A stretch of DNA of 64,000 bases from Armillaria gallica (taxonomy: Eukaryota > Basidiomycota > Agaricomycetes > Agaricales > Physalacriaceae), in NCBI GenBank assembly GCA_037576215.1, contig JBANDB010000006.1, positions 2,046,001 to 2,110,000 on the forward strand. Direction: 5' to 3'. Of this stretch, positions 10,744-20,442 are shown one piece after another. The notes beneath the pieces are model-generated. The model saw nothing but the letters and a program-made list of their open reading frames with translations. It did not search any database and had not been told where the DNA came from. Made by a program: the position numbers and the translations under genes. Each line of letters starts with the position of its first letter. Within the stretch, counting starts at the first letter, position 1.

Positions 10744-11604
10744 CTACTTGAATATCCTGCCTACAGATTGCTTGACGGCACCGGTGAGGAGGGAGCCGGT
10801 GATACCACCGAGACCCCATGAGGAGGAGAGATTGTTGGCCCAGCGTTGTTTGGCGTCGCGGTCTGCGTAGGTGAAGCCGATGGCGTTGGTGACGTTGAAG
10901 ACGATAGCGAGGATGACGATGGGCACAAATCTAAGAAGAGTGAGATATGAGATGTAAAGCAGAGAGTAGACGCACGATATGCTAAGCTTGAGAAGGGATA
11001 CAATGAAAAGGGCACCCCAGAGACAGGGAAAGACGTATAGCGCTATCCAGAACATCTTGGAGTCTACAGGATTGGGAGGGTGGGAGGGGTCACGACTCTC
11101 AAAGACCCAAAAGCTCTCGCCGTCATCGTCAACCTGGTTCCAAAAGCGCAAACCGACGAGGGTACGGCCGGACACGTTGCGGCAGTTCCAAAAGTCCATT
11201 GCGAGGAGGACGACGACTACGACGGTCTGTGGGGAGTTAGGGAAGGGGTAAATGGGGAAGAAGGAGACGCACGGATAAGACGTAGTTGTCGGTGAAGAAG
11301 CCACAGAGGATGTATACGGTGATGGCAGCTATTCGGAAGAGGAAGAGGAAGAAGAGGGCGAGGGGGTGGGCTGATTGGCGGAATATGCCTGCTATGCCTG
11401 GGTGTATGGTGAGTGGTTATTGACGGGTCAGGGTGAGGGGAGCGTACCAGATTCAGCGTCGTTGTCGTTGGTGGCTCGGGCGGGATTTCCATTTGAGGGA
11501 GTAAGGACGACGGGCGGGCGGGATTGCTTTTGGGAGGGTATATTTCCGGCGGGGACGTCGTCTGGTTCGATGGTGTTGTCGAGGAGGGGCGTCGACACGC
11601 TCAT
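10744..11604 (-). CDS. TVP23: Golgi membrane protein TVP23
   Basis: Multi-pass protein of late Golgi vesicles in the Yip/TVP trafficking group. The start [16 protein letters not shown] gives an acidic cytosolic leader. After the first intron come [20 protein letters not shown] and [17 protein letters not shown] (first two helices), then [36 protein letters not shown] and [18 protein letters not shown], the block most typical of the family. The last helices are [16 protein letters not shown] and [20 protein letters not shown], then [12 protein letters not shown]. Three introns of about 50 bases keep the frame. The start at 11604 is only 45 bases from the start proposed for the next plus-strand gene, so the two would share a very short bidirectional promoter containing a CACGTG palindrome near 11627. 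Confidence 0.88.
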
Positions 11605-11649
11605 CGTGGAAGGGAAGCAAGTGTGGCACGTGATGTGCGCATTCTGATC

Positions 11650-12847
11650 ATGGACGAAACGACGCCGTTGTTGGCGCTGCCTGGGATTGTGGCTACGGCT
11701 GAGACGCTGGTTGATATCCCCAAGGTGTCGTCGGACCGTGCAGTGCAGACGCAGTTTTCGCTGCTTGTTTTGTTGTACGCTCGCAAGAATGGCAAGGAGA
11801 TGTTGGTGGTTCGCCCTGGGAAGTGATGCAGCAGAAGAAGAAAAGGCTGAAGATGGCGGAGAGGACAGAGGCAGAGTGTATGGAGGTATGGAGTGAGTTC
11901 TGCGAGGAGGAGGAGGATGTGGAGGAGGTGTTGTTTGGGGAGATGGACGGGATGCGCGTCGTCGATCTGCTGGATGCTGCGCCCGATGCGCTCCTCGATG
12001 ACGAGCTGCTCTACGCGACGATGGCGAGTGTCTGGGCGAAGCACGCCCGTGTCCTCTACATGCTCGACTTTGCGGCGAAGCTGGCGGCGTACGGCTTGTT
12101 GCTGAGCTACGTGATGCACCCGCCTGACCGCCCGACGATCTACGCTGCCAGTGCCGAATACATGGGCGGGCGAGAATGGGCGCTGTTGGTGCTGTCGTTG
12201 TCGACGGGGTCGGTGCTTGTTTTGTTGGCGTTCGTATTGGCGGCGCCGCCGTTTCCTGAGGACGCGTCGTTTGGGCTGCTGCTTGTGGCGGTGTTCGTCT
12301 ACACATTCCAGCTTCAGCCTGTTCCCGCTCTCCCGCTCTTCGTTGGTCTGAGGAGGAGAGTCGCGGAGACCGTGTTCCCCATCGTCGCGCTGTTCCTGCC
12401 CGCCCTCCTCCTCACGTGTTTCCTTCTCTCCGCCTCCCTTAACGACGTCTTTCTCACTGCCGCCGTCCCGATGGAGACGCGCTCCTTGCTCCTCATACTC
12501 CTTTTTGCTATCATCCTCGCCGTGTTTTTCTCCATTATCCTCGCTCCGAGTCCCGTTCATTTTGGCAACGACAAATGGAAACGATACGGCCCAGCCGTCT
12601 GTCGCGAAGCCAGGCTGACCTATTATCGAACTGTCGTCGCCTACTCGAATCCGTGCTACTTTCCTCCCCCGTTCAATCTACTCGACCTCGTTCTCTTCCG
12701 TTCCTTGTCGTTTCTCAGCATCCCCATCAGCCCGCCCGAACCCTGTTTTGGCGCCTCACCGTCGGTGTGATTGCGTACATCATCAACCGTCTCATCATGG
12801 CGACCAGCCACACGACCCGATTCCTGTGTAGATATATATCACTTTGA
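11650..12847 (+). CDS. unknown multi-pass membrane protein, frame broken twice
   Basis: Not recognised by name. Read with two one-base repairs it is a protein of about 400 residues: MDETTPLLALPG leader, a block LLYARKNGKEMLVVRPG, a charged region rich in Lys and Glu (EFCEEEEDVEE), the amphipathic block GMRVVDLLDAAPDALLDDEL, then at least five hydrophobic segments (around LDFAAKLAAYGLLLSYVM, ALLVLSLSTGSVLVLLAFVL, FGLLLVAVFVYTF, VFPIVALFLPALLLTCF, LLLILLFAIILAVFFSIIL). A C-terminal block HFGNDKWKRYGPAVCREAR and PPPFNLLDLVLF is followed, after the second break, by RTLFWRLTVGVIAYI. The breaks are at the G run 11818-11820 and the C runs 12731-12737. Without repair the longest open segment is 11823-12770. 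The start at 11650 is inferred. Confidence 0.55.
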
Positions 12848-12892
12848 CGACCTACGGGTTCTCTTTTCTTACTAGTCGGCTGGCCCGCCCAT

Positions 12893-14399
12893 ATGAGAGC
12901 ATTGTCCTTCATTCTTCTCTTTGTGATAGTATTCTACACAATGGCTCTACCTCTACCCGATGACAAAACTGATGACAAGCCAGACTACAAAACTGACGAT
13001 AAACCTGCAAACGACACGTCCAAAGCAGACACCGCAAACAACACATCCAAAGCAAACACAACCACCATCCAATCTGCTCTCACACCCATGCTCCTCCAAA
13101 TCGACCCTAAAGCACCCGACCGCTTCGTCACTGCCAGCCCCATCGGCCCCACCACCTTTGGCACCGCCGACCAAATCCAGTCCAACTACGCCCTCGCCCA
13201 CATCGCCGACCGCCCCTTTGCAGAGACCAAGTACTCCACCTGGGGCGCAACCTACACCGCCTTTCTCCTCGAGACCGGCACAGACGACCTGCCCTCGTTC
13301 GCAGCCCAGAACTCCCTCATCGTGCGCTACTACAACATCCTCGGCCGGCTCGCGGTGTACCAGACCAAACTGATGAAGGCCTACCAAGACGACGTGGGAG
13401 GCGAGACGACGAATATTGGCGTGAGCGCGGACGCGGGTGTCCCCCCCGCGGACCCGGTCAGCCTGCGGAAGATGGAAGAGTGGGGTCGGGGAGAGATTGT
13501 CAAGGCCGAGCTGGAGGGATGTGAGGATGACCTGGTGTTTACCAAAGCCGACTGTGCCTGCGTACCTGAGGCTGAACAGGACCTTGGCCCAGATCCAGCC
13601 TGATTATGATGACCAGACTCTTGCCAATCTCGTGAGCCTCGACTCCCTCTTCGTCTGGCTGTTGCTGATGAAATGAAATGTAGATTGCGTCCCAAGCGTA
13701 TGTGGACCAGAGACTGCTGTATAGCTACCCTGGGATGGTGAACCGGACGATGGTGGTGAGTGGAGAGCAGGGCAGTCCGCAGGCTTCGTATGTCCCTGCG
13801 TGGACTGCGACTATCATCAACGCGACCAGTGTCAACGGGGCGTCGGCAAAGGAGATTACCGGCAATTTCGAGAGCGCTGCAAGGAGGGAAGAGAAGGATC
13901 CGTCTGCCGATTCTGATGCAACGACTCAATCCGCCGACTCTACCACAGAGACCGGGGGATGCAAACGCAGAAAAAGCGATCCCCCCAGCAGAAAATCTCT
14001 TCAGCTTTCCGCGCCGTGGCGGCAGCATCCTCCTCCTCCTCCTCCTCCTCTCCACTCCGAATTAATGGTCACGACATAGTCAGCCACCAGGTTGCCTCAT
14101 CTTCATCCTCTTCATCCACCACCCTCTCCTCGCCCCTCACCTCCAGCAGCAACCTCATCCTCGTTTCCCTCCAAGAAGGCACCTGGGCCGACAAGCGCGC
14201 AGAGTTCATACAGTACGCGTGGGAGGAGCAGCCGGAGATCGCAGAGGTGTACCTGGGGCGACGGGGGGAGGGCCCGATTGGGCGGCGCTGGAGTCATGTG
14301 GTGTTGTTGGCGGAGGGCGAGGGCGAGGTGGAGACTATCTGGCTGTTGGGCATGGTCTGGGAAGCTTTACCTCGGCCTGAGGGTGATCCGTCTCTTTAA
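12893..14399 (+). CDS. secreted or membrane-targeted unknown protein, frame irregular
   Basis: Not recognised. The first ATG opens a hydrophobic signal sequence (MRALSFILLFVIVFYTMALP), then a Lys/Asp/Thr repeat-like stretch (DDKTDDKPDYKTDDKP) and a folded-looking region with FGTADQIQSNYALAHIAD, KYSTWGATYTAFLLET and NSLIVRYYNILGRLAVYQTK. Downstream are RLNRTLAQIQPDYDDQTLANL, a clear 52-base intron 13632-13683, and ASQAYVDQRLLYSYPG. The last part is a Ser-rich tract and a compact C-terminus (FIQYAWEEQPEIAEVYLGRRGEG). Two joins need explaining: the region 13497-13550, where a 49-base GTCAAG...AAAG intron would restore the frame, and the G run 13954-13958, where one added G would. Function unknown. 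Confidence 0.5.
14028..14053 (+). repeat. (TCC)n trinucleotide tract
   Basis: Perfect TCC triplet run of about 26 bases inside the C-terminal part of the preceding gene. In the repaired frame it encodes polyserine; in the frame used before the G run at 13954 it would encode polyproline, which shows how the choice of frame changes the product. Confidence 0.8.
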
Positions 14400-14910
14400 T
14401 AAACTACTACGTCTAACTAATTATGCACTAGTACGATCGTTAATTTGACACGGATGTGAACGACCGACTGCGAGCGGCCCGGGTGACTCTACTCGTGATA
14501 TGCACCGTCATGATGAACGGAGAAATATGCGTCGTCAAACACGCTGTTGCTGTAGTCTTGCCATGATCAAATGTTCAGAAAAGTCATCTACTAGGTAAAG
14601 GTTGTTGTTGTTCGACGGGTACATAGACCGAATGACAGTACTTTTTCGCTCGCTACCACCAAGTTACATCCACAATCATCTACTTTGCCTCGGATGGCGC
14701 AAATATCATCGATATCCGAGCTTCATCCTTCCTCACGTCACCTTCTGGTTCTAATTAATTGATTCTTCAATTCCGGCCTATCTCTCCTCTGCTCCTCCAA
14801 CCGCTAGATTTTCGGACCCCTAGCCAAGTCCCGACGCATAATGTTCGGAACTCTAGTGTTTTTAAAGGGCGAAGGAGTGGGGGAGGATATTCAATCCATC
14901 TTACGCCCGG
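14400..14910. promoter_or_regulatory. upstream region of xyloglucanase gene 1
   Basis: About 510 bases with no supportable gene between the stop at 14399 and the GH74 start at 14911. It should hold the GH74 promoter. I could not identify convincing TATA or carbon-repressor sites by eye. Confidence 0.3.
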
Positions 14911-17900
14911 ATGTGCAAAGTCAAAATACTCCTTTCCCTTTTGTCTGTCGTCCCTTTCGGTGCTGTCGCGCAGTATACATGGAAGAATGTCAAGATTGGA
15001 GGTGGAGGGGGCTTCGTCCCCGGGATCGTGTTTAATCCCTCGGAGGAGGTGAGTATGTTTCGTCTTGTCCCCCCCCCCCTCCCCTTCCCACCCTATTGTT
15101 AGGGCTTGGCATATGTGCGGACGGATATCGGTGGTGCGTATAGGCTCAACGACGACGATACCTGGACGCCCTTGACCGACTGGGTGGACAATGATCGGTG
15201 GAATATGTGGGGCATCGACGCGCTCGCTACCGATCCTGTAGAGACCAACCGGTTGTATTTGGTGGGTTTTCAATCCAGGGTTTGGAGGTTGGGCGTTCTT
15301 GACGCGTGATAGGCCACTGGCATGTATACCAATTCCTGGGATCCAGACAACGGGCATATTTTGGTTTCGGAGGATTATGGAGAATCGTTCACCCAGGTCG
15401 ATTTGCCCTTCAAGGTTGGGGGGAATATGCCTGGGAGAGGAGTGTAAGAGTTTTTTGGTTTTTACTTGTTCAGGGTGTACTGATGGATGGGTCTGAGGAT
15501 AGTGGAGAGGTGATTTGTGTGCGCTCATGAAGACAAACGCGTTAACAGCTGGCCTTTAGCGCCTTGCGGTCGATCCGAATAGCAACAATATCCTGTTTTT
15601 CGGTGCTAGGAGTGGGAATGGACTGTATAAATCGACAGATCACGGTAGCACTTGGACTCAAGTGAGCAGCCTGCCTGACGTTGGTTCGTCTTTCGCATAT
15701 CGTTCTGCCTCTTCCTATGAATTTCGGTAGGAACCTACGTCGTCGATGCCACAGATACTAGCGGCATTAATAGCGACCCACTTGGTTCGTACATTCTCTC
15801 CTTCCCCGACCTTGCATTGATGTGTATCCCTCTCAGGGATCGCCTTCGTCACCTTTGACTCCACCTCTGGACCATCCGGATCCCCTACGCCCCGTATCTT
15901 CGTCGGCGTCGCCAGCAATGGCACCGACAACATCTTCGTATCCGAAGACGCCGGCGACACGTGTAAGCTTCTCAATCTACAGTACGCCCCCAACCTAACC
16001 GACCCACTTGAAGGGACGGCCGTCGCTGGACAACAGCAAACCTACTTCCCCCACAAGGGTGTCCTCTCACCCGCCGAAGGACTCTTGTACGTCAGCTACA
16101 GCGACGGCACAGGGCCCTATGACGGTACACTCGGGCGGTGCACAAGTACGATATCGCCAACGCCACATGGATGGACATCACCCCCGTCTCTGGGAGCGAT
16201 CTCACCTTTGGCTTCGGCGGGCTTGCGGTGGATGTGAAGAACCCCGGGACGCTGATGGTGGCTGCGCTCAACTTGTGGTGGCCCGATGGGCAGATTTACA
16301 GGTCTACGGATAGGTGTGTGTTTATGTCGGGTGGGATCTCTTGCGGTGACTGATGTCGTTCTCAGTGGTGCGACGTGGTCTATGTTCTGGACTTGGGGAG
16401 CCTACCCCGAGATTAATAACTATTATAGTTATAGTGATAGTCTCGCGCCGTGGTTGGGCGTCGACTATGTTGATACGACTTTGGGGGATAAACAGATTGG
16501 GTGGATGATAGAGGGTTTGTGGTTTTTTTATTCCTGTTCTTTCTTTCTTGGTTGATAATATCCGGTGTCAGCATTAAGTATCGATCCCTTCGATTCGGAC
16601 CACTTTCTGTATGGAACGGGTGCGACGATTTATGGCAGTCGGGATTTAACTCTGGTATGCCCTTGCTGCTCGTTGATGGATGATGTGTTGATGCATTTCT
16701 GCAGTGGGACAGCATACACAATATCTCGCTGTCGTCTATGGCAGATGGTATTGAGGAAACGTCTGTTCAGGCTTTGATCACTCCTCCCGGAGGCCCAAGT
16801 TTGATTTCTGGCGTCGGTGATATCCAAGGTTCGTGCATTGGACTCACAACCATTTATGTACGGTGTTGACAACAAAGCAGGCTTCGTGCACATGGACTTG
16901 GACACCCCAACTATGTCGTTCTCTTCCCCGGTGTGGTCTACGGTCGTCGACCTTGACTATGCTGGAAATGTGCCAACGACCATTGTAGGTATCTTTTCTT
17001 ATTATAATTCATGGTCTTCTTAAAAATTTTTGAACAGATCAGACTGGGAAATGGAGACAGGTGAGTTAGGTTTGATTACTTGTTGAGGATCTTACTGATT
17101 CCTGAACAGTTCCACTGGAAAACAAGTCGCCATCTCTACGGACTCGGGTGCGACGTGGTCGCAGGACTCTGGCGCTGCAGATAATGTATCTGGTCTGTCC
17201 CCTGACGCTTCACGTCGCCATCTCCCCCCTTACCTCTAACCAGGTGGCAAAATCGCCATCTCCGCTGATGGTGACACCGTCCTCTGGCGCACCAGCTCTA
17301 ACGACGTCCTAATCTCACAAAATACCAGCGCATTCACCTCGGTCTCCACCCTACCTGCATCAGCAGTCATCGCCTCCGACAAAACGAACAACTCTGTATT
17401 CTACGGCGCGTCGTCGTCGTCGTTCTACGTCTCCAAGGATGCTGGCTCGACGTTTAGCGCAGTCGGCACCCTGGGGAACTCGACGAACCCTGTGAAGATC
17501 GTGGTCAACACGGATGCTGCTGGAGACGTGTGGGTCTCGACTGATGTGGGGCTTTTCCATTCGACGGATTATGGATCGACCTTTACGGCTATTGAGGGTG
17601 TTACTCAGGCCTGGGCTATAGCTCTTGGGGCTGCTGCACGGTTTGTGGTGTCCCGTGTTTTACTGTGTCTTTGTTTTTTTTTGATTATTATGATTTTCAG
17701 GACGGAGGCTACCCTGCTGTGTTCGCGGCAGCGAATATTGGTGGCGTTGGATATTACCGCTCGGACGACGAGGGTGCTACGTGGACACAGATTAACGATT
17801 CGAGTTTAGGCTTTGGTTCTGTCTCTGCTAATGTTATGGCTGCGGATCCTCGCGTTTATGGCCGGTATGTTGTCGAGGGAAAGATGTTCGGATACCCGCT

Positions 17901-18364
17901 TATTGTCTTCTGTTTAGAGTGTACATCGGTACTAATGGTCGGGGTATATTCTATGGCGATGTTTCCTCTACGAGTGGTACATCCACGAGCTCTGCTGTGG
18001 GCCCATCATCGTCTGCGGCTGTTTCAACTTCGGCTACCGCGGCTTCTAGTGCTGTGACTTCTTCTATTCAAGCATCGCCTTCAACGGTGGTGTCGGCTAC
18101 GATGTCGTCCAGCTCTTCAACAGCAACGGCAATAGTAGCCAGCGCCTATGGCCAGTGTGGAGGTGAGAAATAGTATCGCATTTATTTAAATAATGACGAA
18201 GCTTAATCATTAATGTAGGGTTTAACTGGTCGGGAGCTACTGCGTGTGTATCCGGATACGCTTGCTCGTATCTCAATGATTGTGAGCTCGTGGCCTTGAT
18301 CAGAGTGGATCGTGGATCTAATGATATTACGTCAGATTATTCGCAGTGCGTTCCACTGTCATGA
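14911..18364 (+). CDS. GH74 xyloglucanase with C-terminal CBM1, copy 1, one frame break
   Basis: Secreted glycoside hydrolase family 74 enzyme that cleaves the beta-1,4-glucan backbone of plant xyloglucan, with a fungal cellulose-binding module. Signal peptide MCKVKILLSLLSVVPFGAVA, then YTWKNVKIGGGGGFVPGIVF and YVRTDIGGAYRL; in GH74 the Asp of this TDIGGAY motif is one of the two catalytic acids. The repeated beta-propeller motifs (STDHGSTW, SEDAGDTW, STDSGATW, SKDAGSTF) match the two seven-bladed propellers. A Ser/Thr linker of about 60 residues leads to CBM1 (AYGQCGG, NWSGATACVSGYACS, YYSQCVPLS). More than twelve short introns. At 16133-16135 the frame breaks between PYDGTLG and VHKYDI; the paralogue in this window is continuous there (GTLGSVYKYNI), so one G is missing from this copy. 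Either a sequence error or a pseudogene. Confidence 0.88.
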
Positions 18365-18539
18365 GACGATGATTTCCCCGACTTTTCGCTAAAGTTGGGC
18401 GTTCTTGGACTACCGAGTAGTGTAAAGAAGTACCTATTGGAAATTTAAACTAATCAAAATGATGTCATCTTTGATGGCGTGGTGTGAATTCTCTTTCTCT
18501 TGAACCATCACAGACAGCAGTCTCTGCGTCTCGTTAGAA

Positions 18540-20379
18540 ATGTCTAGACACCCAAACAAAAAGCATCGGACCGCTGGACCTGTATTCGGTGCACCTTCAG
18601 AGGCGGATAATCCTTCTGCTCAGCTCAATTATCCATCATCTACCGCCTCCTCTACGCGCGCACTTCCCGTATACGCTGTTCCCAGCCTGGTTACACTATG
18701 TGCAAGAGTTTTTACAGCCAAATTCGTTCAGCTTCATAACAATGAAACCATCTGGAAAGTCACGTCCCAGTATTTGCAAGTCGTCCCAGGGGAATTGAAG
18801 GGCAGGATTTTTGGGATGCTGAGTGCTGCGTGGCCGACATACCTATCTCACGAGATCATAGTCACTGTGCGATGAATCCTTCTTGCAAGCTTCCTCATGT
18901 ACAGTTCACTCACCGTGTACCTAGTATTTCTTGAATGGATCGTCTGTTACTTTGTCCAATAACCTCCCCGGGGTCAACAGGAATACTATCTCTTCTATCA
19001 AGAGGTTCAGTGCAAGCTTGCGGGAACTCCGTTTAACAGGATTTGAGAAGATCGCGGATGAGGCCTTTGCATCCATCCTTCCAATTGCACCGCAGCTGAA
19101 GGTGCTCGTGCTCAGGTGCGTTCCCCACTTCTAATGGTAGTAATATTCGCTTACGAGAGTGAAATCATCCCCAGTGGATGCTCTAAAGTGAGCGGTAAAA
19201 CCGTCTTGGCAGCATCCAAATGTACACAGCTCAGGGTAGCCAATTTTAACTATACCTCTGCAACTCCAGCTTCATTGGCCGCGTTGCTTGTGGCATGCTC
19301 AGAGTTAGAGGTGCTCAAACTCGCAAAGATAATCAACTGGGTTCGTTTTTTCCTCATCTACTTTTGTTCAACGATATAACTGACCCTCTTATCAGACGGA
19401 TACAACGTTCTCAAAATTCTTGTCTGGCGTGGATGAGACTTTCAGGCATGTAAACCTTCGTAATCTAAAGCTTCGTCAAACTGCAGTATCCGACCATTCT
19501 ATGATGACCCTCACGACCATATGTCCGAACCTCAGACGCCTTGACGTCTCCTTCACTGGAATTCGCAAGCCCTCCCTATGGGTGGACCAGGCTCCCCATC
19601 TGGAAAAGTTGTGTTTGACGTCTACCGCTATATCTTCCGGAGAATTGTGTAGTACAATTCGGAACCTGTCGAATTTGAAAACGCTAGCGATAGGAGCGCT
19701 GGGTGTTGGCACAAGTCCGAGTACAACGATCAATAATACCTCGTCGATGACGTTAAACGACCATGATTTGATACTCGTCAGTGACTTGCTGGCTGAACAT
19801 GGAGGACTAGAGTCGCTAAGTCTTGTATCCAATACCAAGCTAAGCTTAACAAGGAGGGAATCGAGCGCTTTGTGCCATATGATATCTCGTGTTGGCCGCA
19901 AATGCAAGGTTAGGTTGTGTCTTTCCTTCCCCCGCCCAATGCTGATGTCATTTCTGTCGCAGTATCTCAACCTGTCAAGCATATCATCTCTGCGCTCTTC
20001 AGACCTGGCCGGTTTAATGCCTACGTTCGAAGACGACGAGCCTTCTGCTCTTCAGACCTTGATGCTGAACAACACTGGCGTGGATGACGAGGTCGCGCCC
20101 TTCATTTCATGTTGTCCGGAACTTGCGACATTGGAACTTGCAGGGACGAAAATAACCAGTAAGTGCTATAGATGACAGCCCTCACCAGCTAGTTGAAATA
20201 GCGTGTAGACAACGGTCTTTTTCCAATTGTCGATGCTTGTCCAAAGCTTGTAAATCTAGATCTCACAAGTTGCCGAGGTATAAAGGTAGTTGATCGCCGC
20301 CGCATTTTTGAAGTGAGTGGTATATTGTTTTTAGATGTCTTTACTAATGGATCACCAGGTCTGGGAGCAGGCCGGGTAG
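18540..20379 (+). CDS. leucine-rich-repeat protein, RNI/RAD7-like
   Basis: Protein of about 510 residues built of irregular leucine-rich repeats of the ribonuclease-inhibitor type. The N-terminus MSRHPNKKHRTAGPVFG is basic and disordered. A helical block follows (LPVYAVPSLVTLCARVFTAKF, WKVTSQYLQVVPGELKG), in a position where F-box or RAD7-type proteins carry their adaptor segment, but no standard F-box is obvious. Repeats include LRELRLTGFEKIADEAF, QLKVLVLSGCSKVSG, NLRRLDVSFTGI, LQTLMLNNTGVDDEV, LATLELAGTKIT and LVNLDLTSCRGIK. Seven exons; the last encodes VWEQAG-stop. It sits between the two GH74 genes and ends 63 bases from the GH74 copy 2 stop. A ubiquitin-ligase substrate-receptor role is a guess from the fold. 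Confidence 0.65.
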
Positions 20380-20442
20380 AGATACGCGCACATTCTCGCA
20401 CGTACATTCCAGCTGATAAGTCACTATGATCGGAGCGAGATC

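Noticed and set aside
11823..11900. Programmed ribosomal frameshifting as the reason for the broken frames
   Set aside because: No shared slippery heptamer or downstream structure across sites, and the affected genes are unrelated. A common technical cause is simpler.
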